NCBI GenBank assembly: GCA_016649925.1 | Contig: JAENWO010000024.1 | Coordinates: forward strand, 1 to 14,523 | Direction of reading: 5' to 3' | DNA from: Actinomycetales bacterium | Lineage (GTDB): Bacteria > Actinomycetota > Actinomycetes > Actinomycetales > Beutenbergiaceae | DNA length: 14,523 nt | Shown here: piece after piece, positions 7,387 through 14,471 of the stretch | Layout of the letters: every line of letters starts with the position of its first letter | How positions within the stretch are numbered: position 1 is the first letter of the stretch | Made by a program: the position numbers and the translations under genes | Notes under the pieces: generated by a model | What the model was told of the DNA's origin: nothing | The model's database searches: none | The model's input: only the letters and a program-made list of their open reading frames with translations

Positions 7387-7484
7387 CGGTCGCGCCGGTT
7401 CGATCAGTCGGTCGCGCCGGTTCGATCAGTCGGTCGCGCCGGTTCGATCAGTCGGTCGCGCCGGTTCGATCAGTCGGTCGCGCC
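7387..7484. repeat. Tandem array of a 22-bp unit, about 4.5 copies
   Basis: Four perfect consecutive copies start at 7387, 7409, 7431 and 7453, followed by a 10-base partial copy at 7475-7484. Each unit begins CGGTCGCGCCGG and ends GATCAGT on the plus strand. The partial copy and the first bases of the adjoining unit form the last codons and TGA stop of menG, so the array appears to have grown from the gene's 3' end into the spacer. Perfect identity points to recent expansion. There are no spacers between units, so it is not a CRISPR. The 22-bp period is close to two helical turns. Confidence 0.95.
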
Positions 7485-8183
7485 GCCGGAGGCGGGTCGG
7501 ACGCCCCGGTGCAGGGCGACGATGCCGCCAGTCAGGTTGCGGTAGCGGACCGAGCCCCAGCCGGCGCGGGCGAGGAGCGCCGCGAGGTCCCGCTGGTCGG
7601 GCCAGTGCGCGATCGACTCGGAGAGGTAGGAGTACGCATCCGTGTTCGAGCTGACGATGGAGGCCACCCGGGGCAGGAGGTTGTCCCGGTAGAAGCCGTA
7701 CAGGCCGCGCCAGGCGGCCTGGGGCGGCGTGGAGAACTCGCACACAACGATGCGTCCGCCCGGCCTGGTGACGCGGAGCATCTCCCGCAGACCGGCCTCG
7801 GTGTCGACGACGTTGCGCAGACCGAAGGAGATCGTCACGGCGTCGAAGCTCTCGTCCGCGAAGGGCAGCCGGGTGGCGTCCCCGACGACGAACGCGAGGT
7901 CGGGCCGGCGGCGCTTGCCGACCTGCACCATCCCGAAGGAGAAGTCACAGGGCACCACCTCGATGCCGGCGTCCGCATAATCCTCGCTCGAGGTCCCGGT
8001 ACCGGCCGCAAGGTCGAGGACCCGCTCCCCGGCCCGAGCGCCCACCGCCTTGAGGGTGGCGCGTCGCCAGGTACGGTCCATCCCGAAGCTCAGGACGTCG
8101 TTCGTGCGGTCGTAGTTGCGGGCGACGCCGTCGAACATCCCCGCGACCTCACGGGGGTCCTTGTCCAGGCTAGCGCGTGACAT
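7470..8183 (-). CDS. menG: Demethylmenaquinone methyltransferase
   Basis: A 237-residue SAM-dependent methyltransferase (UbiE/MenG family) that C-methylates demethylmenaquinone to menaquinone, the last step of ring synthesis. The SAM motif VLDLAAGTGT is at about 55-64. UbiE signature 1, YDRTNDVLSFGMDRTWR, is at 24-40, and signature 2, RVTRPGGRIVVCEFSTP, is at 137-153. The ATG at 8183 has no Shine-Dalgarno sequence; the -10-like CATGAT six bases upstream suggests a leaderless mRNA. The last residues (GATD) and the stop are encoded by the edge of the 22-bp repeat array, so the extreme C-terminus may be strain-variable. A ubiquinone role is unlikely because all neighbouring genes belong to the menaquinone route. 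Confidence 0.96.
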   Translation of the reverse strand: MSRASLDKDPREVAGMFDGVARNYDRTNDVLSFGMDRTWRRATLKAVGARAGERVLDLAAGTGTSSEDYADAGIEVVPCDFSFGMVQVGKRRRPDLAFVVGDATRLPFADESFDAVTISFGLRNVVDTEAGLREMLRVTRPGGRIVVCEFSTPPQAAWRGLYGFYRDNLLPRVASIVSSNTDAYSYLSESIAHWPDQRDLAALLARAGWGSVRYRNLTGGIVALHRGVRPASGGATD

Positions 8184-8270
8184 GGGTCAATCATGGCGCA
8201 CCGCGGGCGCACCGCGGCCGGCTCCTCCCGCGACGCGGGGCACCTGGCGGGAGAACTACGCTGGTCCGCG
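8184..8270. promoter_or_regulatory. Divergent menG/menF promoter region, probably leaderless on both sides
   Basis: An 87-base spacer between two divergent menaquinone genes. Toward menF, TACGCT at 8257-8262 fits the actinobacterial TANNNT -10 pattern and is followed by 8 bases and then the ATG at 8271. Toward menG, CATGAT (8190-8195 on the minus strand) is followed by 6 bases and then its ATG. Neither gene has a clear ribosome binding site. I see no good -35 hexamer for either promoter. The two could share a regulator. Confidence 0.45.
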
Positions 8271-9566
8271 ATGACCGAAGCCGCAACCTTGAGCCCCGCA
8301 CCCGCGCTGGTGGTGCGGACCGTCGTCGTTCCGGACGCGGAGCTCGAAGATCTCGTGGCCACGCTGCCCCACGCCGACCCGTTGCGGGCGCTCGCTTGGG
8401 TACGTCGCGGCGAGGGGATCGTCGGCTGGGGCGAGGCCGCCCGCGTCGAGACGAGCGGGAGGGACCGGATCACCGCCGCGGACTCCCGGTGGCGCGAGCT
8501 CGCGGACCACATGGTGGTCCGGGACGAGGTCCAGCTGCCCGGGACGGGGGCCGTCGCCTTCGGGTCCTTCGCATTCTCCTCACGCTCGAGCGCCGGTGGG
8601 GTGCTCATCGTGCCCCGGGTGGTGCTCGGCCGACGGTCCGGCGTCGCCTGGGTGACCACGATCGCGTCCGCTGCACAGCTCGCACCCGCCCCCCGGCTCC
8701 GGGATCTCCGCGACTCGGCGGAACCCTGGCTCGAGGCGCCGGCGGTCTCGTTCGGCGACGGCGCCCTCACCCGTGGGCAGTGGCGCGCCGCGGTGGGCGA
8801 GGTGGTCGCCCTGATCCGCGAGGGGGTCGCCGGCAAGGTCGTCATGGCCAGGGACGTCAAGGCCCGCCTCTCGCGCCCGGCCGATGCACGGCGCGTGCTC
8901 GGGAACCTCGCCGACCAGTACCCCTCCTGCTGGACGTTCGCCGTCGACGGCCTGGTGGGCGCGACACCCGAGCTGCTCGTCCGCCGCGAACGCGGGCTGA
9001 TCTCCTCCCGTGTCCTGGCCGGGACGATCCGGCGGACCGGCGACGACGACGCGGATCTCGGCCGCGCCGCATCATTGGCCCGCTCCTCCAAGGACCTGGA
9101 GGAGCACGAGTTCGCGGTGGACTCCCTCACCCGGTCGTTGCGCTCGTTCGCCGCCTCGACGAACTCCCCTGACGCTCCGTTCGTGCTGCACCTGCCGAAC
9201 GTCATGCACCTCGCCAGCGACGTCACCGCGGTGCTCGACCCCGAGCACTCGACGATGTCCTCCCTGGCCGTCGCGGCCGCCCTCCACCCCACCGCCGCAG
9301 TCTGCGGGACTCCGACCGCCGTCGCCGCCGGGCTGATCGACGCCCACGAGCGGATGGACCGCGGTCGCTACGCCGGGCCGGTCGGCTGGATGAGCGCCGA
9401 CGGCGATGGCGAGTGGGGCATCGCCCTGCGATCGGCCCAGGTCGACGCCGACTCCCTGGGCCTACGACTGTTCGCCGGCTGCGGGATCGTCGCGGCCTCG
9501 GATCCCGAGGCTGAGCTCGCGGAGTCCGAGGCGAAGCTCGAGCCCATGCGCTCGGCCCTGGGCTGA
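8271..9566 (+). CDS. menF: Isochorismate synthase (menaquinone type)
   Basis: A 431-residue chorismate-binding enzyme that converts chorismate to isochorismate, the committed step of menaquinone synthesis. The C-terminal catalytic domain spans about 165-430. Motifs are GKVVMARDV (Lys189, matching the E. coli MenF base Lys190), VGATPELLVR (Glu234, matching Glu240), RVLAGTIRRTG, SSKDLEEHEF, LHPTAAVCGTP (338-348) and LRLFAGCGIV (398-407). The ATG at 8271 is chosen because of the -10-like box 8 bases upstream and because the alternative ATG at 8193 would add a low-complexity leader running into the menG promoter. A salicylate or siderophore isochorismate synthase cannot be excluded by motif alone, but the menG, menD and menC context makes menF much more likely. 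It is the only complete plus-strand gene here. Confidence 0.93.
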   Translation: MTEAATLSPAPALVVRTVVVPDAELEDLVATLPHADPLRALAWVRRGEGIVGWGEAARVETSGRDRITAADSRWRELADHMVVRDEVQLPGTGAVAFGSFAFSSRSSAGGVLIVPRVVLGRRSGVAWVTTIASAAQLAPAPRLRDLRDSAEPWLEAPAVSFGDGALTRGQWRAAVGEVVALIREGVAGKVVMARDVKARLSRPADARRVLGNLADQYPSCWTFAVDGLVGATPELLVRRERGLISSRVLAGTIRRTGDDDADLGRAASLARSSKDLEEHEFAVDSLTRSLRSFAASTNSPDAPFVLHLPNVMHLASDVTAVLDPEHSTMSSLAVAAALHPTAAVCGTPTAVAAGLIDAHERMDRGRYAGPVGWMSADGDGEWGIALRSAQVDADSLGLRLFAGCGIVAASDPEAELAESEAKLEPMRSALG

Positions 9567-9590
9567 GCCGGAAAGCCTCAGCCCAGGGCC
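9554..9590. terminator. Hairpin terminator between convergent menF and htrA
   Basis: A perfect 14-bp stem pairs GGCCCTGGGCTGAG (9554-9567) with CTCAGCCCAGGGCC (9577-9590) around a 9-base loop. The menF stop codon lies within the left arm. There is no U-tract on either side, which is common for GC-rich actinobacterial terminators. Because it lies between convergent genes it could act in both directions. Confidence 0.75.
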
Positions 9591-9615
9591 CCGAACCTCC
9601 TCAGTTCGTCACGTC

Positions 9616-10911
9616 CTACTTCGTGGCGAGCGTGACCGTGACCTCGACCGACTTGCCGTCCCGCGCCACCGTCAGGACCGCCTCGGTGCCGCTGGCGTAC
9701 TGGCGCACGTAGCCGGTCAGCGACTCGGCGCTTCCGACGACGTGGTCATCGATCTTGATGATCACGTCGCCCGCTCGCAGCCCGGCACTCTCAGCCGGCG
9801 TGCCGGCCATGACCTGTTCGACCTGCGCGCCCGCGCGGGTGGTGCCATCGACCGTGGCGGTCGTGTCGGAGAGGGAGACGCCCAGGTAGGCATGCTCGGC
9901 GGTGCCGTTCTTGATGAGCTGATCGGCGACGTTCGTCGCGAGGTCGATCGGGATCGCGAAACCGAGACCGATGCTGCCGGACTGGCTGCCGGTGAGCGAT
10001 GCGATCGAGGATGTGAGTCCGATCACCTGACCCTCCGCGTTGAACAGCGGCCCACCGGAGTTGCCGGGGTTGATCGCCGCGTCGATCTGGATCGCGTTCG
10101 TCACGACGGTGTCGGTCCCGCCGTCGGAGGCCGTAACCGGCCGGTCCAGGGCGGAGATGATGCCCGTGGTGACGGTGTTGTCCAGGCCGAGCGGGTTGCC
10201 GACGGCCATCACGTCCTGCCCCACCTCGAGGTCGGCCGACGTGCCCAGCGTCGCGGCGGTGAGGTCCTTCGGTGGGTCGGACAGCTGGATGACGGCGAGA
10301 TCGGTGGTCGCGTCCGTTCCGACGACCGTCGCCTCGTACATCCGACCGTCCCCCAGCGTCACGACGATCTTCTGCGCGTCCGCGACGACGTGGTTGTTCG
10401 TCAGGATGCGGCCCGCGGAGTCGAGGATGACCCCCGAGCCCGCGCCGCTCCCCGCCCGCGAGGAGAACTCGATGGCGACGACGCTCGGTCGCGCCGCGGC
10501 GGCGGCCTTCTCCCAGTCCGGGGTGCCGGTGCTGTTGAGAGAGACCTGGGTGCCGGACACCTGGGGCAGGCCGGCGGACCCGGTGGGGCTCTCCTGGTTG
10601 ACCAGCGCGGCCGTGCCGCCGCTGGCGAGGACCGCGGCCAGCACGGCCGCCGCCGTGACCGCCGCCCAGATGCGAGGACGCCGCGGGGGCACCGTCGTGG
10701 GCGAAGCGCCCTGGGGCACGGACGCCGTCGCGGAGGAGTAGGGGTACGTGCCGAGGTCCGTGGCGTCCGGGCCCCCGTACTGCGGGATGGGCTCCTGCCC
10801 AGCCGTGGGCTCCTGCCCGGCTGAGGACTGCGGGGGCCCGGGGCGGTGGTACGGCGAGGCGAAGCCGGGCTGGTCGGGTCCCGGTCCGAACTGCTGAGGC
10901 GGGGTGGTCAT
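9616..10911 (-). CDS. htrA: Membrane-anchored HtrA/DegP-type trypsin-like serine protease with PDZ domain
   Basis: A 431-residue envelope quality-control protease. Residues 1-78 are a cytoplasmic Pro/Gln/Gly-rich segment, followed by one transmembrane helix at about 81-104. The extracytoplasmic S1C trypsin-like domain spans about 135-325. The catalytic triad is His174 (TNNHVV), Asp204 (TTDLAVI) and Ser285 (NPGNSGGPLF). One PDZ domain spans about 342-428, with the binding-loop region YLGVSL and the block AGLRAGDVIIKIDD. The ATG at 10911 is chosen over an upstream start because a near-perfect AGGAGG lies 5 bases before it. It lies between menF and menD but has no known role in quinone synthesis; it may cleave misfolded secreted proteins or regulators. 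Confidence 0.94.
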   Translation of the reverse strand: MTTPPQQFGPGPDQPGFASPYHRPGPPQSSAGQEPTAGQEPIPQYGGPDATDLGTYPYSSATASVPQGASPTTVPPRRPRIWAAVTAAAVLAAVLASGGTAALVNQESPTGSAGLPQVSGTQVSLNSTGTPDWEKAAAAARPSVVAIEFSSRAGSGAGSGVILDSAGRILTNNHVVADAQKIVVTLGDGRMYEATVVGTDATTDLAVIQLSDPPKDLTAATLGTSADLEVGQDVMAVGNPLGLDNTVTTGIISALDRPVTASDGGTDTVVTNAIQIDAAINPGNSGGPLFNAEGQVIGLTSSIASLTGSQSGSIGLGFAIPIDLATNVADQLIKNGTAEHAYLGVSLSDTTATVDGTTRAGAQVEQVMAGTPAESAGLRAGDVIIKIDDHVVGSAESLTGYVRQYASGTEAVLTVARDGKSVEVTVTLATK

Positions 10912-10934
10912 CGGGTCCTCCTGGAAGTGGTGGT

Positions 10935-10947
10935 GTGAACACTTCAC
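10935..10947. promoter_or_regulatory. Small inverted repeat upstream of htrA, possible operator
   Basis: GTGAA-CAC-TTCAC is a perfect 5-bp inverted repeat with a 3-base spacer, 24 bases upstream of the htrA start codon and just before its ribosome binding site. It could be an operator or the 5' UTR fold of the htrA transcript. A short palindrome like this can occur by chance. Confidence 0.25.
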
Positions 10948-11011
10948 CTCGTCGACCTTGCTGCACCCTGAGGAGTTCCTGGGAGTTCACTGGCAATCGT
11001 GGCGGGAAAGG

Positions 11012-11229
11012 GTGCGCCCGCACGGAGCTCGATCAGGTGGTGCTCGCCGTACGAACCGCTCCCCCGCCGATGGGGTGGGCGGTGCGCACCCGTGACCTCG
11101 CCGGGATCTCACGGCGCCTGGGGCTGGAGGTCGAGGACGGGTCGCTTCGGACGGCTTCAGGTCGGGTGGTGCACTGGGCATCGGCTCGCCACCGCCGACG
11201 GCGCGCTCGTCCTGCCGGGTCCGAGCTGA
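11012..11229 (+). pseudogene. Decayed VOC/glyoxalase-like protein remnant
   Basis: Translated pieces in more than one frame look like the two ends of a glyoxalase-like (VOC superfamily, PF13468-like) protein. An N-terminal-like ELDQVVLAVRT starts at 11025. It is followed at once by a C-terminal-like block, MGWAVRTRDLAGISRRLGLE, from 11070 and GSLRTASGRVVHW ending at 11177. Removing the 4 bases at 11178-11181 continues the frame as RLATADGALVLPGPS and a stop at 11229, which fits the usual WRL..DG.LPG ending. A possible GTG start at 11012 is one base out of frame with ELDQVV. About 90 to 100 central residues expected for the family are missing. Known: intact relatives run about 200 or more residues. 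Inferred: an internal deletion plus two frameshifts. The family assignment rests on pattern memory. Confidence 0.6.
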
Positions 11230-11237
11230 GCCGGGCC

Positions 11238-12902
11238 TCAGTCGCCGAGCCGGGCCCGCACCGCCGCCAGGACGTGCTCCGCCAGGGCCGCTTCGTCCGC
11301 GCGCGCCCGCGAACCGTCCAGGGCGACCTCGACGACGGAGCGCCCGACGATCGGCTCGGCCAGCACGGCAGCGAGCTCCTCGGCGGAGCCGACGAACCGG
11401 TGCGCGGCGCAGAACCCGGCAGCCAGCGCACGCACGTCCACGCCCTGCGGCGTACCGAAGACTCGGGTGAACACCGCGGCATGCTCGGGCCGGCCGTGCT
11501 CGAGCGTCGCGAAGATCGCGCCGCCGTCGTCGTTGAGGACGATCACCTGCAGGTCGACCTCGCGTTCGAGCGTGCCGCGGGCCAGCCCGCCGACGTCGTG
11601 CTGGAAGGTCAGGTCACCGAGGAGCGCCCGGACCGGTGCGTCCAGCGCGAGCGCGAGCCCGACGGCGGTCGAGATGGTGCCGTCGATGCCCGCCAGTCCG
11701 CGGTTCGCCACGACGGGAGCGCTCACGTAGGACTCGCCGACAGGTGCCGCGAGGTCGGCGTCCCGGACGGCCATCGAGGAACCGAGGACCACGGCACCGA
11801 GCGAGGCGCCACCGCTGCCCAGCACCGCCCTCGCCACGGAGGGGCCACTGAGCGGGGCGCCGTCGAACCGGGCGCTCAGACCCTGTGCCGCGGCGTCGGA
11901 GGCGAGCTGCCAGCGAGCGGCCCAGGCGCGCTCACCCTCGCTGGGTGAACCCGGGACGGTGACACCGGGGACGACGGCCCGGGCCGCACCGGCGACGTCC
12001 ACCCACGGGCCGCCGTCGGGATCCACCACGACGATGTCGAGGTCCGTCCTGGCGAGGAGGGCGGAGACGGGACGGGTCAGAGTGGGCCGTCCGAGCACGA
12101 CGACCCGCTCGATCTGAGGCCCCAGCCGGTCCAGGACGAGCCGGTAGGCGGCCACCGCGCCTGCCGCGCCGCGCACAGCGGAGCTCGGCTCGGCCAGCAG
12201 GGGCCAGGCGCCTGCTGCGGCCACCCGGGCCGCCTCTGGCCCGGCGGCGTCCCCGGCGACCACGACGGTGCGGGGACCGCGCACCAGGACCTCGGACCCG
12301 GCGGCGCCCCGCACCTCGGCCACCCGGGTCGAGCCGGTGGGCACCGCACCGGGCGTCCACTCGTCGTCGGGAGTGAGCGGGTCACGGAACGCGACGTTGA
12401 CGTGGACGGGCCCGGGCCGGCCGGTGCGCAGGCCGCGCGCGGCGGCCACGGCCCGGGTGATGGTCACCGACACTCCCCGGTCGCCGACGGCGTCGTCGGC
12501 GGGAATCTCCCCGGCCCAGCGCGTCGCCGAGCCGAAGAGGCCCACCTGGTCCGTGGTCTGGTTGGCGCCGACGCCGCGCAGCTCGTGCGGACGGTCGGCG
12601 CTGAGCACCACGAGCGGCAGGTCGGAGTGCGAGGCCTCGAGGACGGCCGGGTGCAGGTTCGCGACGGCGGTCCCCGATGTGGTCACCACCGCTGCAGCAC
12701 GCACGCGGGCGATCCCGAGGGCGACGAATCCGGCGCTCCGCTCGTCCACCCGCACGTGCAGGTTCAGCCAGCCGGCCCGCTCCGCCGCGTGGAGCGCGTA
12801 GGCCAGGGGGGCGCTGCGTGAGCCCGGTGCGAGCACCACGTCCCGCACGCCGGCTGCGACGAGCGCCGCTACGACGGCCCGGGCCGCTGCGGTCGAGGGC
12901 AC
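11238..12902 (-). CDS. menD: SEPHCHC synthase (ThDP-dependent)
   Basis: A protein of about 554 residues that joins isochorismate and 2-oxoglutarate to make 2-succinyl-5-enolpyruvyl-6-hydroxy-3-cyclohexene-1-carboxylate. The N-terminal Pyr domain has LAPGSRSAPLAYAL (24-37) and HVRVDERSAGF (49-59), in which Glu54 should be the cofactor-activating glutamate. SADRPHELRGVGANQTTDQ is at 101-119. The C-terminal PP domain has the ThDP/Mg motif GDLTFQHDVGGL (429-440) through NDDGGAIF (457-464). The start is uncertain: GTG at 12902, two bases after the menC stop, or TTG at 12908, overlapping that stop. Either implies coupling to menC. No separate Shine-Dalgarno sequence is seen. The middle domain is Ala/Gly/Val-rich but uninterrupted. 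Confidence 0.96.
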   Translation of the reverse strand: MPSTAAARAVVAALVAAGVRDVVLAPGSRSAPLAYALHAAERAGWLNLHVRVDERSAGFVALGIARVRAAAVVTTSGTAVANLHPAVLEASHSDLPLVVLSADRPHELRGVGANQTTDQVGLFGSATRWAGEIPADDAVGDRGVSVTITRAVAAARGLRTGRPGPVHVNVAFRDPLTPDDEWTPGAVPTGSTRVAEVRGAAGSEVLVRGPRTVVVAGDAAGPEAARVAAAGAWPLLAEPSSAVRGAAGAVAAYRLVLDRLGPQIERVVVLGRPTLTRPVSALLARTDLDIVVVDPDGGPWVDVAGAARAVVPGVTVPGSPSEGERAWAARWQLASDAAAQGLSARFDGAPLSGPSVARAVLGSGGASLGAVVLGSSMAVRDADLAAPVGESYVSAPVVANRGLAGIDGTISTAVGLALALDAPVRALLGDLTFQHDVGGLARGTLEREVDLQVIVLNDDGGAIFATLEHGRPEHAAVFTRVFGTPQGVDVRALAAGFCAAHRFVGSAEELAAVLAEPIVGRSVVEVALDGSRARADEAALAEHVLAAVRARLGD

Positions 12903-12904
12903 GC

Positions 12905-13864
12905 TCAACGGGCCGACTGTCCGGCGACCGCATCGATGCGGCCGAGCCACCGTTGCGTCGTCTCCTCGTCGGCGCCGCTGAGGGCGAGCGCCGCCTCGCT
13001 CGGCGCCACCCGGCGCACGTCGATCGCCCCGTCAGTCGGAAGCAGGGGATCGTCGACGACGTCGTGCGCGAACAGGTGCACGGTGGCGAGCCCGCACGCG
13101 TGGGACAGCTCGGGCAGGGCAGCTGCGAGCGCCAGCCCGGCCGCGATGCCCACCGAGGACTCGAGGGCCGAGGAGACCACCACCGGCAGGCCCACCTGCT
13201 CGGCGATCCGCAGTGCCGCGCGCACACCACCGAGGGGCTGCACCTTGAGCACGACGACGTCGGCCGCCTCCGCGCGCACCACGGCCATCGGGTCCTCCGC
13301 GCGACGGATCGACTCGTCCGCGGCGATCGGGACGTGGGTGCGACGACGAAGGGCCGCCAGGTCGGCCACGGCCGCGCACGGCTGCTCGGCGTACTCCAGT
13401 CCGCCCGCGGCGCGGTCCAGGAGCCGGAGCCGGTCGGTGGCGGTGTCGAGGTCCCACGCACCGTTGGCGTCGATGCGGATCCGTCCATGCGGCCCGAGGG
13501 CGTCGCGGACGGCCTCGAGCCGGGCCTGCTCCTCGCCGAGGTCCTGCCCGCGCTCGGCGACCTTGACCTTCGCGGTGGTGCACCCGCCGCCGGCGCGGAC
13601 GATCTGCGCCGCCCGGACGGGGTCGACGGCGGGGACGGTCACGTTCACGGGGATGCGGGTGCGCAGCGGGGCCGGCCAGCCCTCGTCCGCGGCCTCGCGG
13701 GCAGCGCGCCACCAGGGCCGGGACCCGGCGTCGTCGTAGTCCCAGAACGGGGAGAACTCTCCCCAGCCCGCGTCTCCGCGCAGCAGCACGCCGTCCCGCG
13801 CGGTGAGCCCGCGGAATCGGCTGCGCAGCGGCGTGGAGTAGACGACAACGGACGGGATGGTCAC
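12905..13864 (-). CDS. menC: o-Succinylbenzoate synthase
   Basis: A 319-residue enolase-superfamily enzyme that dehydrates SHCHC to o-succinylbenzoate in menaquinone synthesis. The expected active-site set is present: the KxK motif Lys99-Val-Lys101, metal ligands Asp132 (IDANGAWD), Glu160 (EYAEQP) and Asp183 (AADES), and the second base Lys207 (VLKVQPLGG). SSALESSVGIAAGL at 231-244 is also typical. The start is GTG at 13864. A TATCCT box on the minus strand (13871-13876) ends 6 bases before it, so a leaderless transcript starting at menC is plausible, besides read-through from the TetR gene 4 bases upstream. MenD follows two bases after its stop. Confidence 0.95.
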   Translation of the reverse strand: MTIPSVVVYSTPLRSRFRGLTARDGVLLRGDAGWGEFSPFWDYDDAGSRPWWRAAREAADEGWPAPLRTRIPVNVTVPAVDPVRAAQIVRAGGGCTTAKVKVAERGQDLGEEQARLEAVRDALGPHGRIRIDANGAWDLDTATDRLRLLDRAAGGLEYAEQPCAAVADLAALRRRTHVPIAADESIRRAEDPMAVVRAEAADVVVLKVQPLGGVRAALRIAEQVGLPVVVSSALESSVGIAAGLALAAALPELSHACGLATVHLFAHDVVDDPLLPTDGAIDVRRVAPSEAALALSGADEETTQRWLGRIDAVAGQSAR

Positions 13865-13876
13865 CGGCTCAGGATA
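13865..13876 (-). promoter_or_regulatory. Possible -10 box for a leaderless menC-menD transcript
   Basis: TATCCT on the minus strand matches TANNNT and is separated from the menC GTG by 6 bases, which would place the transcription start at or next to the start codon. It overlaps the end of the TetR gene. No convincing -35 element is seen, so confidence is low. Confidence 0.35.
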
Positions 13877-14471
13877 GGGGCGAGACGATCACGGTGAGCA
13901 GCCGCCGGGCCAGGGCCCGGGCGTCGCGGCCCTCGCTCAGGGCGCTGACCGCGGCGCCGTCGATCACCGCGATGACCAGCTCGGGGGTGGGGCCCGACGG
14001 CCGGCCGGCCCCCGGGGTGGTGGGGCCCGACGGCCGGCCGGCCCCGTCGAGGATCCGTCCGACGGCGGCATCCAGGCGTTGCCTCCCCGAGGCGTACGCG
14101 CCTGCGAGCGCCGGACTGCGCCCGGCACCGACCAGGTGCTCGTAGTGCCCGCGCAGCCGCTCGTCGGGAGGCAGGACGGCCTCGACGACCGCAGCGAGTG
14201 CGTCCCCGGTGCGATCGGTCGTCGCGCCTGCGACCTGCTCGGCATGGGTTGCCCACGCCGTCACGACCCGCTCCCCGGCCGCCCGCAGGAGGTCCTCACG
14301 ATCGGCGAAGTAATACGTCGTCGCGGACAGGGAGGCGCCGGCCCGGGCTGCGACGCTGCGATGGGTGAGGGCCGCGGGCCCGTGCGCGAGCAGGATGTCC
14401 GCGGCCGCCGCGGCGAGCGAGTCCCGTCGACGTCGGCCCTTCTCGCCCCGCGTCCCGGCGCGGCGCTCCAT
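13869..14471 (-). CDS. TetR-family transcriptional regulator, probably of the adjacent SMR transporter
   Basis: A 200-residue protein. The N-terminal TetR DNA-binding domain spans about 13-62, with helix-turn-helix ALTHRSVAARAGASLSATTYYF at about 34-55 and the TetR-type YYFADREDLL. The Arg/Lys-rich N-terminus (RRAGTRGEKGRRRR) is common in such regulators. The C-terminal ligand domain is poorly conserved and contains an 11-residue tandem duplication (GAGRPSGPTTP then GAGRPSGPTPE, about 143-164), encoded by a 33-bp direct repeat. The ATG at 14471 overlaps the stop of the upstream SMR gene (TGATG), so the two are probably one operon and the regulator is expected to repress it. menC starts 4 bases downstream, but control of men genes is not implied by sequence. 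Confidence 0.85.
   Translation of the reverse strand: MERRAGTRGEKGRRRRDSLAAAAADILLAHGPAALTHRSVAARAGASLSATTYYFADREDLLRAAGERVVTAWATHAEQVAGATTDRTGDALAAVVEAVLPPDERLRGHYEHLVGAGRSPALAGAYASGRQRLDAAVGRILDGAGRPSGPTTPGAGRPSGPTPELVIAVIDGAAVSALSEGRDARALARRLLTVIVSPLS
13986..14045. repeat. In-frame 33-bp tandem duplication within the TetR gene
   Basis: 27 identical bases at 13986-14012 recur at 14019-14045, a period of 33 bp, so the reading frame is kept and 11 residues are doubled. Each copy contains the palindromic-rich stretch GGCCGGCCGGCC, which may favour slippage or mispairing. The insert lies in a Gly/Pro-rich loop of the ligand-binding domain. Confidence 0.93.

Larger units (their letters stand above)
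7164..7469. other. Repeat-filled gap between menG and the MenJ-like gene
   Basis: This 306-base stretch has no convincing gene. In plus-strand order it holds the possible upstream starts of the MenJ-like protein, a 35-bp direct repeat, an inverted repeat centred on a 12-bp perfect palindrome, and most of a 22-bp tandem array that runs into the menG stop. Any promoter of the menJ-nuo operon that is independent of menG must lie here, but I see no convincing -35/-10 pair. The best -10-like hexamers on the minus strand are TAAGGT (7258-7263) and TAGCCT (7363-7368). Confidence 0.7.
10912..11237. other. Spacer between htrA and menD, holding the htrA upstream region and a gene relic
   Basis: A 326-base stretch without an intact gene. 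The left part (10912-11000) holds the strong ribosome binding site of htrA (10916-10922) and a small inverted repeat. The right part is filled by a decayed plus-strand VOC/glyoxalase-like coding remnant, reported separately. No obvious sigma-70 promoter for htrA is visible on the minus strand, so an alternative sigma factor or an activator is possible. Confidence 0.6.

Noticed and set aside
7387..7484. CRISPR array
   Set aside because: The units are directly adjacent with no spacers, only 22 bp long, and no cas gene is nearby.
6531..8180. Very long plus-strand open frame crossing the MenJ-like gene, the repeats and menG
   Set aside because: It is antisense to two well-supported enzymes and runs through tandem repeats that translate into repeated Ser/Arg/Val motifs; no recognisable protein.
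8090..9292. Minus-strand open frame of about 400 codons opposite menF
   Set aside because: Ser/Arg/Thr-rich shadow frame; its end also overlaps menG in another frame, and menF carries all catalytic motifs on the plus strand.
9406..10824. Plus-strand open frame opposite htrA
   Set aside because: It begins inside menF in another frame, crosses the terminator hairpin and continues antisense to the protease; a composition artefact.
12677..13897. Plus-strand open frame opposite menC
   Set aside because: It is antisense to an enzyme with an intact active-site residue set and has no domain signature.
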